Below are positions 34,910 through 44,369 of a stretch of 64,000 bases of DNA, piece by piece. Origin of the DNA: Neobacillus massiliamazoniensis (GTDB lineage: Bacteria > Bacillota > Bacilli > Bacillales > Cytobacillaceae); the NCBI RefSeq assembly GCF_001048695.1, contig NZ_CVRB01000002.1:434001-498000 (forward strand), written 5' to 3'. A program made the translations under genes and the position numbers. The notes under the pieces are model-generated. The model was not told the origin of the DNA, did not search any database, and saw nothing but the letters and a program-made list of their open reading frames with translations. Position 1 is the stretch's first letter. Each line of letters opens with the position of its first letter.

Positions 34910-36478
34910 TTACAAACTTTTCTCTTTATAAAGTAAGAATTTAGTTGGCACTCTTTCCACATATTGCTCTTGTTGAGCAACCAAACGATAGTTTTCATTA
35001 AGGTAAGGAACGTTGACCTGATCTACATCCGTTGCTGGATCAACTCTTAATACAACAAATTTAATTTTTTTCTCTTTTATATAGCGATTTTGCTCATCCA
35101 TATTTTCAGGATAAATATCATAGTTAACGTTTTGTCTTTCAAAATAGCGGATATTCGGTACAATATTTGCTGTTAAGTAAAATCCTCCATCTAAAGAGCC
35201 ATAATTTAATAATGTTGGATTAGGTTCTTGATGCATTATTTTAGCAAATGTTTCTTGCGCAAGGGGCTCCTTTTGATAGAACTTCGAAGATTTCATATTA
35301 AAATTATAACTAAAGCAAAGAAAAATTGTTGTGATCGCCATCGCTAATAGAGCAAACCATTTACTATTATTAAACCTATTAATTCGGGATTGAATATTAG
35401 CATTTTGAATAAAATGACCAATCGCTATCAATCCAAACAATCCTAGAGGGGTAATGATAAGAAAATAGTATGGATAACCTTTACCACCAATATACACTCC
35501 TACTATTAAGAAAACTACAGTACTTAAAAACAACCATTTTTGACTTTTGTCTTTATAATATTTCCATGTAAACATAAAATCAATTAAACCAATAATAATC
35601 ATCATTCTACTTTCAAAATTATCATTAAATGCATCTCCGAAAGTAAACGCAAAATTGATGAGTTTTTCAGTTATACCAACTTGTTCTGAATACGTACCAA
35701 GATTAAATTTGAAATACACATCTATCAAATCTTTAATTGCATGATTCATACCAAAATAGATAACCCATGGAATACTTGCAAGAACTAGCCCCACGAACGT
35801 GTAAATAATTGCATTCAACAAATCTTTCCATCTTTTATTACCTATACAAATGAACAAAATCGCAAGATAGAATCCGATCCAGGGTCCGACAAGGGTAAAT
35901 TTAATCCAAAATACACACCCAATCATAATCCCATTTAAAAGAAAAATTGATCGTTTAAAAAGAGAATCAGAGTCATACTTAAAATATTTAAATATTATAT
36001 ACAGAAGAGTCATTAAGAAAGGAATCGAAAACTCTTCAGCACTATCCCCAAAACGAAATGCATGTTGATTTAGTATTAATATCGGGAAAAAAATAGATAT
36101 AATAGCCGAAGGCATCCAATTCAAATAAAGACGAGAAATCTTGAAGGCTAAAATAAGATTCACAAACATTGCAAGACTTTCCAATATGTATACGCCATAA
36201 AAAGTTGAATGGGAAAACAAGTAAGCTAATGCATGCAAACCATATAACAAAGGCCCCTTTTGTTCAAAAAGATCTTTATAAGGCACTAGTCCATTAGCCA
36301 TACCTTTTCCAACTGTAAAAAATGCATTAGAATCTACCCACTCACTTAATACAAAAAACGGAGAAGTTTGCGTAAAAAACAACATAATAAAAAAGGCATA
36401 AAAAAATAAAAAAATATTTAGTTTTTCAAATGATAGTTTACTTGTCCTGAGCTCATTAACCCTAACTGACTTTTTCAT
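34910..36478 (-). CDS. GT39/ArnT-like polytopic membrane glycosyltransferase
   Basis: A 522-residue membrane protein with about 10-12 helices. Near the N-terminus FFVLSEWVDSNAFFTVGKGMANGLVPYKDLFEQKGPLLYGLHALAYL resembles the acidic first loop of dolichol/undecaprenyl-phosphate-sugar transferases (PMT_2/GT39), with the Asp and the KGP motif. The C-terminal soluble part includes NYGSLDGGFYLTANIVPNIRYFERQN. It probably modifies a cell-surface polymer or protein; the donor and acceptor are unknown. The gene lies between 98-bp direct repeats, suggesting later insertion. Confidence 0.75.
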   Translation of the reverse strand: MKKSVRVNELRTSKLSFEKLNIFLFFYAFFIMLFFTQTSPFFVLSEWVDSNAFFTVGKGMANGLVPYKDLFEQKGPLLYGLHALAYLFSHSTFYGVYILESLAMFVNLILAFKISRLYLNWMPSAIISIFFPILILNQHAFRFGDSAEEFSIPFLMTLLYIIFKYFKYDSDSLFKRSIFLLNGIMIGCVFWIKFTLVGPWIGFYLAILFICIGNKRWKDLLNAIIYTFVGLVLASIPWVIYFGMNHAIKDLIDVYFKFNLGTYSEQVGITEKLINFAFTFGDAFNDNFESRMMIIIGLIDFMFTWKYYKDKSQKWLFLSTVVFLIVGVYIGGKGYPYYFLIITPLGLFGLIAIGHFIQNANIQSRINRFNNSKWFALLAMAITTIFLCFSYNFNMKSSKFYQKEPLAQETFAKIMHQEPNPTLLNYGSLDGGFYLTANIVPNIRYFERQNVNYDIYPENMDEQNRYIKEKKIKFVVLRVDPATDVDQVNVPYLNENYRLVAQQEQYVERVPTKFLLYKEKSL

Positions 36479-36622
36479 ATCTTTGAAGTTTTCCCCTCAT
36501 TCATTTAATAAAATTATGTCTTTCATCTTCCATAAAGTCACCCCAATTAATAGTAAAATTGGGAAAAACCATTTATATCATATCAAATAAGCTGCATCAA
36601 TAATAGTGCGACTTTTTACCTA

Positions 36623-36720
36623 CACATCTTTCTTCTTAAGTTTGGGTGACAAATACACCTAGTGTAAATTATAATGAATTTTTGAAAGCGCATTAATTTC
36701 CATAGAAAAATAAGTTATAA
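36623..36720 (+). repeat. 98-bp direct repeat, copy 2 (GntR promoter region)
   Basis: Second copy of 34651-34748. It includes the -10-like TATAAT (36715-36720) and a cre-like TGAAAGCGCATTAA (36682-36695). Confidence 0.85.
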
Positions 36721-36790
36721 TAGAACAAAAATAATAATCTACTATAAAAAGAGAGAAACAGAGTTAGAAAAACTATAGGGGAATAAGAAA

Positions 36791-37531
36791 ATGCACAATA
36801 ATCTTCAAGTACTCAATAAACCGAAAAAACCGCTATTCGTCATTGTGTATGACCAATTGTATAAATTAATCATGGATGGAACATTTCCTCCCGACAGCCA
36901 GCTTCCAACAGAACCCGAATTGGCCAAAATATTTGGTGTCAGCCGAATGACATTGAGACATGCTTTGGCACTATTGCAGGAAGATGGATTGGTTAAGAAT
37001 ATCCATGGAAAAGGAAATTTCATTACAAAATTTCATCATAATGAAAGTATCGATGGCTTGGAGAAGTTGGGGAATCCCTTATATAAATGTTATTCGGCAA
37101 AAATAGACGATATCGAACTTAATTTCCGAATTGACCTAGTATCTGACTATGCAATGCAAGTATTAGATCAACAAATGACTGCAGTTGTTGCGTTGGAACG
37201 CTGGTATAAAAATCACGATAAGATAGTAGCTTATGCTTTTACCATGATGCCAATTGAATCCGTTTCCAAATTAAATCTTGACTTACATAACGAGAAGCAA
37301 GTCTTGGAAATGTTGGAGGAGAAAGTATATGAACTTGCTAATTCCTCTACAATTGAAATTAAACGTTCTAATTCCGTTAATACTCCATCATTAAAATACC
37401 AAATTTTCTATGGAGAGGAATGTGATTTAATTTTAGAAAGTGTCTATATCAGCGATAAATACCCTGTGGTTTATAATAAATACTATATACCAACAGAATT
37501 TAGTCAAATCAAAATTAAAACATCTAAATAA
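36791..37531 (+). CDS. GntR-family regulator with UTRA domain
   Basis: The 246-residue regulator has an N-terminal GntR winged helix (YDQLYKLIMDGTFPPDSQLPTEPELAKIFGVSRMTLRHALALLQEDGLVKNIHGKGNFI) and a C-terminal UTRA ligand domain beginning near residue 95 (VVALERWYKNHDKIVAYAFTMMP). HutC-type members bind sugars, amines or their phosphates. It is upstream of an MFS transporter in the same direction but separated by a strong terminator, so it would act in trans on that gene. Confidence 0.87.
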   Translation: MHNNLQVLNKPKKPLFVIVYDQLYKLIMDGTFPPDSQLPTEPELAKIFGVSRMTLRHALALLQEDGLVKNIHGKGNFITKFHHNESIDGLEKLGNPLYKCYSAKIDDIELNFRIDLVSDYAMQVLDQQMTAVVALERWYKNHDKIVAYAFTMMPIESVSKLNLDLHNEKQVLEMLEEKVYELANSSTIEIKRSNSVNTPSLKYQIFYGEECDLILESVYISDKYPVVYNKYYIPTEFSQIKIKTSK

Positions 37532-37586
37532 GCGCATAATCACTTAGAATCCTCCATTATTAGGTAAAGTTCTATGTATAATTTGG

Positions 37587-37624
37587 AAGCGGTGTATTTC
37601 ATATGAAATACACCGCTTTTTTGT
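37587..37624 (+). terminator. Terminator of gntR
   Basis: AAGCGGTGTATTTC / GAAATACACCGCTT around ATAT, followed by TTTTTTG. Confidence 0.92.
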
Positions 37625-37764
37625 TACAAAAAAGACAAATTTTCAAAGAAAAATAAGTTGTACGCAAAGGAAAGGTATGATATCCTTTTCATTGTCCAAA
37701 TTCATACAAGTATTTAGACAACTATACAATATTGTATAAATCAGAAGGTTATCATACATTATCA

Positions 37765-37778
37765 TGAAAACGCAAACA
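37765..37778 (+). promoter_or_regulatory. cre-like site upstream of MFS gene
   Basis: TGAAAACGCAAACA matches the CcpA consensus at 13 of 14 positions. It lies about 85 bases before the MFS start. Confidence 0.5.
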
Positions 37779-37862
37779 ATAAGTAAGTTGTTTTTTGTTA
37801 TTCATGCAAACGCTTCCTAGTAAACAACACGAAAAGGATAACAAAAGGAGAGGAATATAGCT

Positions 37863-39251
37863 ATGTCTACAATAAATGCAGATGCAAGTATGATGAAAGC
37901 TCAGGAATATAGTGCTAAGAAAGCAGTACCTGTTATTTTACTGTTATTTCTATTATGTTTGGTAATTGACAATTCGTTTAAAATAGTTTCTGTTGATATG
38001 GCAAAGGATTTTCACATTTCTGCGACAGTGGTTAGCTGGCAAGCAACCCTAGCTGGTCTTGTGGTTGGAATTGGGGCAGTCGTTTACGCAGCATTGGCGG
38101 ATTCCATTAGTATCAGAAAACTTTTTGCCGTTGGTATAATTTTAATATGTGTCGGTTCAGTCATGGGGTATATTTTTCAACACTCGTTTTTACTAGTTGT
38201 TATCTCACGAATTATCCAAACTGCAGGTCTAGCATCAGCTGAAACATTATATGTTATATTTGTAACAAAACATTTACCTGCTAATGAACAAAGGAAATTT
38301 TTAGGATTAAGTACAAGCAGTTTTGCTCTTTCACAGCTTATAGGTGCATTAACTGGCGGTTTCGTTTCCACCTATTTCCATTGGACAACTTTGTTCTTAC
38401 TTCCTTTAGTAACACTTTTCACCCTTCCTTTTATTTTAAAATATCTTCCTAAGGAAGAGGGAAAAAACAGTAATATAGATGTATTAGGATTATTTCTAGT
38501 TGGAAGCATTGCAGCATCGCTAATACTATATATCACCAATTTCAATTGGATTTATCTTCTCTTGTTTATTGTTGCAACTATCTTGTTCCTTGCTTATATC
38601 AGCAAGAACTCAAAAGCTTTTATCGGAATATCATTCTTTCAAAATAAGCGGTTTATCTCATTGCTTGGAGTTGCTTTTGTAATTTATTCTGTACAGTTAG
38701 CATATATTTTCTTATTTCCATTCTTGATTGAAAAGATCTATGGTTTGCAGCTAGATACGGTTTCACTATTATTGATTCCAGGCTATATAGCAGCTACTAT
38801 AGTCGGGGCTCTTTCTGGAAAAATTGCGAAGGTCTTGGGAAACAAGCAATGTATTACGATCGCTATGTCTCTCATAATAGTCAGCCTACTATTAGGCGGA
38901 TTCTTTGTAAAAACTTCTGTTGTTGTATTCGTGATTTCCATGATCTTATTCTCTAGTTCATTTGCGTTCATGTATGCACCTTTACTTGATTCTTGCATTT
39001 GTACGATTGAAAAAGAAAAAACAGGAACAGCAATCGGATTTTATAATTTAACGCTTAATATCGCTATGTCGATCGGAGTTGCCTATACAGCAGCAATGAT
39101 GGACCATCCCGCAATGCGAAAAAATTTCCTAGGGATTATAAGCAATGTGGATGCTTCCGTGTTTAGTAATATCCTATTCGTTCTTGTACTCATTACCCTT
39201 TTCAGTTTATCTCTGTACTGGGGATTAGTAGGACGAAAAGAAACAAAATAG
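37863..39251 (+). CDS. MFS transporter (Tet38/NorB-like)
   Basis: The 462-residue membrane protein has about 14 helices. The first loop motif-A equivalent is AALADSISIRKLFAVGI, and helix-5 motif C is poorly conserved. LGLSTSSFALSQLIGALTGGFVSTYFHWTTLF is typical of drug:H+ antiporters. It is preceded by AAAGGAG, a cre-like site and the GntR gene. Substrate unknown; it could export a drug or carry a metabolite linked to the UTRA regulator. Confidence 0.83.
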   Translation: MSTINADASMMKAQEYSAKKAVPVILLLFLLCLVIDNSFKIVSVDMAKDFHISATVVSWQATLAGLVVGIGAVVYAALADSISIRKLFAVGIILICVGSVMGYIFQHSFLLVVISRIIQTAGLASAETLYVIFVTKHLPANEQRKFLGLSTSSFALSQLIGALTGGFVSTYFHWTTLFLLPLVTLFTLPFILKYLPKEEGKNSNIDVLGLFLVGSIAASLILYITNFNWIYLLLFIVATILFLAYISKNSKAFIGISFFQNKRFISLLGVAFVIYSVQLAYIFLFPFLIEKIYGLQLDTVSLLLIPGYIAATIVGALSGKIAKVLGNKQCITIAMSLIIVSLLLGGFFVKTSVVVFVISMILFSSSFAFMYAPLLDSCICTIEKEKTGTAIGFYNLTLNIAMSIGVAYTAAMMDHPAMRKNFLGIISNVDASVFSNILFVLVLITLFSLSLYWGLVGRKETK

Positions 39252-39344
39252 ATGGTGGTTTTCCAAGTTGGACAAGCTGTCCACTAGTTAACTATTCATA
39301 TTGAAATTGATTGTAAGATAACCTTAAAACGATTATTTCATGTT

Positions 39345-39375
39345 AGAACCCTAAGAAGTTTAGGGTTCTTTTTTT
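39345..39375 (+). terminator. Terminator of the MFS gene
   Basis: AGAACCCTAA / TTTAGGGTTCT with loop GAAG, followed by a T-run. Confidence 0.9.
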
Positions 39376-39389
39376 ATTGAATGGTTCTG

Positions 39390-39500
39390 GTAAAATAATG
39401 GTTCTTGGTGACCAATTTCTAGAAATAGAACCCATACTGGTCACCAATAAGGGCTCTTGTTGACCGATTTCTAGAATTAAGCACCAAACAGTTTACCAAA
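39390..39500. repeat. Short tandem degenerate repeat
   Basis: TTCTTGGTGACCAATTTCTAG and CTCTTGTTGACCGATTTCTAG lie about 57 bp apart with related GGTCACC/GGTGACC words between. I see no gene here. The region may be a duplicated hairpin. Confidence 0.45.
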
Positions 39501-39580
39501 GGAATCTAGATAAAATTCACATTACCATATTAAATAAACTAAGATGGATAATCCATCTTAGTCTACAAAAAATACTTATC

Positions 39581-40033
39581 CTATTTTTTATACCAGTTCG
39601 ATTCTATTCTAACACCTGCATCTTTTAATAAATTATAAACAGGACATCTTTTTTCTACTTCTTCTTTTAATTCCTCAATCCGAGAATCATGCTCGTGAGT
39701 TCTAATGGCAACGTCAAAATTAACACTTTGAAAATGTGGTGAAACCCCTTCAACTCCCATGAGTCCTTGTAAATCTAGTGTCGCATCATTTTCAAAATCT
39801 ACCCCTTGATATGAAAAATTCTTTTCTTTAGATATTAACCCAATCATAACTGAAGTACAGCTAGACAATGCAGCTAATACATATTCAACAGGATTTGGTC
39901 CTTCATCTGTGCCACCTAGACTTTTAGGCTCATCAACTATGAATCTTGGAAAATTTCTAATTGAAATTGAAGTTTTTAAGGCCTCTTCCCACTTTCCACT
40001 TGTTTTTACCTTTAACATATTTTTCGTAAACAC
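39581..40033 (-). CDS. OsmC-family peroxiredoxin-like protein
   Basis: A 150-residue protein of the OsmC/YhfA family. The two family cysteines are visible, LAALSSCTSVMIGL and EKRCPVYNLL, so thiol-dependent hydroperoxide reduction is plausible. PKSLGGTDEGPNPVEYVLAAL is characteristic. GTG 40033 follows AGGGGGTGG. A decayed copy of its 3' end lies upstream at 40685-40800, pointing to an old tandem duplication. Confidence 0.87.
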   Translation of the reverse strand: MFTKNMLKVKTSGKWEEALKTSISIRNFPRFIVDEPKSLGGTDEGPNPVEYVLAALSSCTSVMIGLISKEKNFSYQGVDFENDATLDLQGLMGVEGVSPHFQSVNFDVAIRTHEHDSRIEELKEEVEKRCPVYNLLKDAGVRIESNWYKK

Positions 40034-40186
40034 AAAGCCACCCCCTAATTCATAGTAAATTGATAGGTTTTATTATAAAATAAATATTCTAAATTGTAAA
40101 TTTATTTTCACGTTTTATTCATCTACAAAATTCCACAATTTCCCCACAATACAACATAGTAAAATCTGCAACCACTGTTCTTACAT

Positions 40187-40432
40187 AAAGCCCAATAAGC
40201 TATTTAAACGAAAACGGCGGCCTCCATTTTATGAAGGCCGCCCTTGTTTTTCCTTTTGATTGAATCTATAGCTTACATCATCCACATATAAATCAATTGA
40301 ATTGCTGTTGTCATTTTTTGTAACAATTTGGATTGTCTAACCTTTGTAATTTAGTGGCTGCAGCTATTCTGAACTCACCGTGCCGACAGTTCCGCCGCCT
40401 ATACTTTCGGATGATCAATTTATATCGCGATA
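40187..40432 (-). pseudogene. Remnant of the 3' end and flank of a second S53 protease gene
   Basis: This segment matches 48752-48960, the last codons and 3' flank of the sedolisin gene. It includes the bidirectional hairpin GGCGGCCT / AGGCCGCC (40216-40242) and the terminal RDIN-stop codons (GATCAATTTATATCGCGA read on plus). The match stops exactly at 40430, where a new hairpin sequence begins. The rest of the protease gene is absent. Confidence 0.75.
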
Positions 40433-40560
40433 AACTACCAAAAATAGAGGTAAAAGGAGAAAACGGTAGTTTATAGAGGCAATAAGCGACCGAAATCTGA
40501 ATGAAATCGAAAAAACGATCGCTTATAAAGGTTCTAAACCCTTTTTGGACAACACTGTTG
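40430..40560. other. Two consecutive long hairpins of unknown origin
   Basis: ATAAACTACC (40430) pairs with GGTAGTTTAT (40465-40474). ATAAGCGA (40482) pairs with TCGCTTAT (40519-40526). The element abuts the protease remnant precisely, as if inserted. It may be the end of a decayed mobile element; no transposase is visible. Confidence 0.4.
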
Positions 40561-40684
40561 ATTTTAATTTTTGAGTTAATAAGCAACAATGATTTATAAC
40601 ATAGCCATTGAATTATAAAGGCAGAAATATATACCTTATTTACCTATAGTAAAGTTCTCCGATTGTTACCAAAGAACCATAGAA

Positions 40685-40800
40685 AAAATTTACATTACCA
40701 TCATTAATAAACTAAGAGGGATAATCCATCTTAGTTTATAAAAAATACGTATACAATTTTTTATATCAGTTCGATTCTATTCAACAGGACATCTTCTTTA
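40685..40800 (-). pseudogene. Remnant of the 3' end of an OsmC-like gene
   Basis: About 115 bases match 39515-39640, running from the terminator hairpin (ACTAAGAGGGATAATCC) through codons for the SNWYKK-type C-terminus to the CPVYN coding region, with a gap of about 29 bases. The remainder is missing, so this is a dead duplicate. Confidence 0.7.
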
Positions 40801-40951
40801 TCCCGCATTAACGGGCAATAAGCCCCCACCCCATCTCAAGATTAAGATAAGCCAATAAGATAGTTGGGAGGATAACTGCCTCTAAAAGCCCGATTGGTTC
40901 AACTAACTATCAGTGGGGGATGAAGATAACTCCCATTGATGGAAGTTTCAC
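40798..40951. repeat. Structured interspersed repeat (copy 1)
   Basis: It begins CCCGCATTAACGGGC and ends with AACTCCCATTGATGGAAG followed by TTTCAC, with internal complementary words (GTGGGGGA, CCCCCAC). It reads as a small folded RNA-like repeat of about 150 bp, reminiscent of Bacillus cereus-group type repeats, though I cannot verify the family. Its end supplies the TGA stop of the amidohydrolase gene. A shorter copy is at 46165-46235. Confidence 0.65.
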
Positions 40952-42591
40952 TTAATAACTTGCATCTCATTTTGAAAAACGATAGCACCATCAACCATAG
41001 TTAAGACTACTCGAACATCTGGAATGTCTTCAACTGGGATTTCAAAAAGGTTTCTGTCTAAAACAACAAGATCTGCCAGTTTGCCAACTTCAAGTGTGCC
41101 CAGTTCTTTTTCTCTAAATGATCCATAGGCAGGGGATAACGTATAATCTCTCAACACTTCGGGTAGGGAAAGACGCTCCTGTGGATTAAATCCTTCTGAC
41201 GGCGTTCCATCATACCCCATTCTTGTTAGCGCCCGATAAATGCCTAACATCGGATTTAATTGTGCAATTGGGTAATCAGTACCTAAAGCCAACAATGCAC
41301 CTGAATCCTTTAACGTTTTCATTGCAAAAACAAAGGGCTCACGTTCCGGTCCAATGTATGATATATAATTTTGCCGTTGCTCCTCATTAAAACCCAAATG
41401 TTCTGGCTGCATAGATGCGATTACCCCAAGCTTTTTGAAACGAGCACTATCATCTGGATGAATAACCTCTACATGTTCAATACAATGTCTTGAATCTCGC
41501 TTCCCATTGATTTTCTGTGCTTCCTCAAAAGCATCCAAAGCCAGGCGAATAGCACCGTCACCTATCGCATGAAGGCGGATCTGAAAGCCTTCTCGATCAG
41601 CCTCTATGATCCATTTTTTAAGCGTATCTGGAGGCAAGACTGTTTCTCCAGAGGTTTCTGGCTTATCTGCATAAGGTTCAAGTAAACAAGCAGTATATCC
41701 GCTTATTACTCCATCAACAAATTGTTTCAGCCCAGAAACTTGAAGCTTGCTTGATGTATACGTATCACGTAATTGTTTCGCATTCTCCAAATCATCGTTT
41801 AGAGGAGGTGAAAGATGAATCCTAGCTGTTAATTCCCCATTTTTATCTAAATCAGCAAACAACTTATAATCCTGTAATTTTTCCATAGCGGGGGATCCAT
41901 ACAAGTCATTTACCGACGTTACTCCCAGCAAAGCCGTCTGTTCGAGGAAATTTTTCATCATTCGAATAAGGCGTTCCTTTGAAAAATTGAATGCATGATA
42001 GGTCACGAGCGCATTCGCAGTCTCATACAAAATACCCGTTGGTTCTCCGTTTTCATCTTTTGCAATGATCCCGTGGGGTGGATTGTCTGTATTTCGATTA
42101 ATATTGGCAATTTCAAGAGCTTTGCTATTTACCCAGACATAATGCCCTTCCATATGAAAGAGAAGGACAGGACGATCCGGGAGTACGCGATCGAGTGTAG
42201 CTCGATTTGGAAGCCGATTGTTGTCCCAACTTCTCTGATCCCAAGAAAAACCAATAATCCATGGATCATCTGGTCTTGAATTTGCAAAATCAAGTACCAT
42301 TTTTATCGTATCTTCTTCTGAAGATGCATCAGCTAAAAAGACACTCTCTTCTGCAAGACTTCCCATTAACATATGCAAGTGAAAATCATGAAAGCCAGCC
42401 ATAATCATTTGATCGGAAAAATGATGTATTTTCGTATTAAGGCCAATAAACGCATTGATTTCCTTTTCAGAACCAATGGCTGCAATCTTATTATTAATAA
42501 TGGCAATATAAGCAGGGATTGGCTTATCCGTAAGGCCTGTAAAAACAGCATTACTAGAGAGAATGATGTCGGCTTTTTGGTTCATTTTCAT
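40948..42591 (-). CDS. YtcJ-like metal-dependent amidohydrolase
   Basis: A 547-residue Amidohydro_3 enzyme of the NfdA/YtcJ type. The metal-binding HxH is in GFHDFHLHMLMGSL. Other family marks are DPWIIGFSWDQRSW, LHAIGDGAIRLALDAFE, CIEHVEVIHPDD, GTDYPIAQLNPM and the C-terminal GKLADLVVLDRNLFEIP. Such enzymes hydrolyse N-substituted amides or formamides. AAGGAG precedes ATG. Its stop codon lies in an interspersed repeat, so the original C-terminus may have been altered. It probably belongs with the MATE, oxidase and cupin genes. Confidence 0.87.
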   Translation of the reverse strand: MKMNQKADIILSSNAVFTGLTDKPIPAYIAIINNKIAAIGSEKEINAFIGLNTKIHHFSDQMIMAGFHDFHLHMLMGSLAEESVFLADASSEEDTIKMVLDFANSRPDDPWIIGFSWDQRSWDNNRLPNRATLDRVLPDRPVLLFHMEGHYVWVNSKALEIANINRNTDNPPHGIIAKDENGEPTGILYETANALVTYHAFNFSKERLIRMMKNFLEQTALLGVTSVNDLYGSPAMEKLQDYKLFADLDKNGELTARIHLSPPLNDDLENAKQLRDTYTSSKLQVSGLKQFVDGVISGYTACLLEPYADKPETSGETVLPPDTLKKWIIEADREGFQIRLHAIGDGAIRLALDAFEEAQKINGKRDSRHCIEHVEVIHPDDSARFKKLGVIASMQPEHLGFNEEQRQNYISYIGPEREPFVFAMKTLKDSGALLALGTDYPIAQLNPMLGIYRALTRMGYDGTPSEGFNPQERLSLPEVLRDYTLSPAYGSFREKELGTLEVGKLADLVVLDRNLFEIPVEDIPDVRVVLTMVDGAIVFQNEMQVIK

Positions 42592-42813
42592 TAGGATTTA
42601 TCTCCTTTTCACTTTACTATTCTGAATGCCCTATATATTAAATAGCGCAGAATCAGTCAACTGCTTAGCACTAGATGACGCTCCTAATTTCACATTACCT
42701 CAAATTGATCTCAGAACTCATTTTATCATTTTTATTCAAAATATTCAGATAATTATTTCCATAAAAAACTTAATAATCCTCTCTCATTCTAGTAATTTTG
42801 AAGAATTAATTGA

Positions 42814-44220
42814 TCACGCTAGTTTTGTTTCTTTCAATCGCTTAAACTCTTTTCTAATAAAATAAATAGCAATGAGAACACCTGGAATTTCCGAAGCTGG
42901 CCCCGAATACCATATTCCATCAACACCCCAAAATTTAGGGAAAATAAACATAAATGGAAATGTGAATAATAACATTTTGCTAACGTTAATAAACGATGCG
43001 GTCCAGTTTTTCTCTTGTGCTTCGAAATATCCGGCAATAAGCAAGGTAACGGCATTTAATGTAAACATGCAGTTAAATACAGTTGTCGTCCAGATGCCAA
43101 GTTTCTGTAAATCAGGATTTCCACCAGAGAAAAACGACATAATTGGATCTGCAAAATAGATCAAGATTACAGTCAATATCACGAATAAGGTAACCGTGAA
43201 GAAGAGTCCCATTTTAATCGCTTGCTTAACGCGGTCAAAGTTTCCCGCACCGTAATTGTAACTAATGATTGGTTGAAGTCCTGTCATTCCACCGAGAGCT
43301 ATAAACGCAAGCAGATTCGTAATATAACCATTTTGAATGGTGAAAGCGGCAACGTGCATCCCGCCCCCGTAGCTTTGCAGTAAGTTGTTGAAGAAAATAA
43401 TCGCAAAAAACATCATAAACTGACTCGAGAAAGATGCAAATCCTGTCCATGCCACTTCACCAATTGTCTTTAGTTTTATTTTCATGTCTTTCCACTTAGG
43501 TTTAAGATTTGTTTTACCGAACCAAAAATAGAAAATTAGCAAAACAGGGACCGATTGCGCAACCGTGTTCGCCCATGAAGAGCCCATCATACCCATGTGA
43601 TACTTCACTACTAAAATCCATTCTAGAGTCGCTGCAACTGCCGATGCGACTAACCAACTGCTCATTGATAATACAGGTTTTTCATCGATATTGGTTAAAA
43701 TACTTAGTACAACGGCCAATATCGCTACTGGCAATGAAATCCATAATAGACGACTGTATTTCACCGCATATGGAAGCGATTCATTACTTGCTCCGAATAA
43801 GGTCATAAGTTGATTTTCAAAAACCAATCCAAGTACAGCTAGCAAAATGGAGATGAAAAGAGTAAACCATAAGGTTTGTCCCATAATCTCTCTAGCTTCT
43901 TTGATCTTTCCTTTTCCAAGTCGAAGTGAAATGACCGCTCCGGCTCCGATACCAAAAAGAACGCCAAGCATACGGGAAATTACCATGACTGTAAATCCAA
44001 TTCCGATCCCTTCGACTTCCACCGCCTGAAAGTTACTGACGAAATAGCCATCGACAACCGATACAACTCCTAGAATCGCATTCGCCATAATTCCTGCCAA
44101 AGCAAACCGTAAATATAGTAACGGAATACTTTTGGTTCCCAGCACTGAATCATGCACTGGCTTATTCGTTACTTCTACTTGTTCTATCTCCGGTGACTGA
44201 CGGTTGTCGACTATTTCCAT
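42814..44220 (-). CDS. MATE-family efflux transporter
   Basis: A 468-residue protein of about twelve helices in two repeats, with the MatE pattern GYFVSNFQAVEVEGIGIGFTVMVISRMLGVLFGIGAGAVISLRLGKG and GLQPIISYNYGAGNFDRVKQAIK. A cation-driven exporter of drugs or metabolites. ATG 44220 lies eight bases after GGGGG. It sits between the amidohydrolase and FAD-oxidase genes and may export a product or toxic intermediate of that cluster. Confidence 0.88.
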   Translation of the reverse strand: MEIVDNRQSPEIEQVEVTNKPVHDSVLGTKSIPLLYLRFALAGIMANAILGVVSVVDGYFVSNFQAVEVEGIGIGFTVMVISRMLGVLFGIGAGAVISLRLGKGKIKEAREIMGQTLWFTLFISILLAVLGLVFENQLMTLFGASNESLPYAVKYSRLLWISLPVAILAVVLSILTNIDEKPVLSMSSWLVASAVAATLEWILVVKYHMGMMGSSWANTVAQSVPVLLIFYFWFGKTNLKPKWKDMKIKLKTIGEVAWTGFASFSSQFMMFFAIIFFNNLLQSYGGGMHVAAFTIQNGYITNLLAFIALGGMTGLQPIISYNYGAGNFDRVKQAIKMGLFFTVTLFVILTVILIYFADPIMSFFSGGNPDLQKLGIWTTTVFNCMFTLNAVTLLIAGYFEAQEKNWTASFINVSKMLLFTFPFMFIFPKFWGVDGIWYSGPASEIPGVLIAIYFIRKEFKRLKETKLA

Positions 44221-44369
44221 AAGCATATCCCCCTATAAAAAATTTTTGCAGCAAGTTAAGCCAATATTAATTGGCATACCAGCCTACAGGTTTGGCAAGC
44301 TGGACTCTTAATGTAATTTAAAACCTCATTTTATAAAGAATGAACGGCTATTGATAACACCGCTGGGCT

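Noticed and set aside
40311..40589. A minus-strand frame of 92 codons
   Set aside because: It runs through the protease 3'-flank remnant and the hairpin insert, with no ribosome site or family match.
42626..42865. A plus frame of 79 codons between the MATE and amidohydrolase genes
   Set aside because: There is no ribosome site, it overlaps the MATE gene end on the other strand, and shows no recognisable domain.
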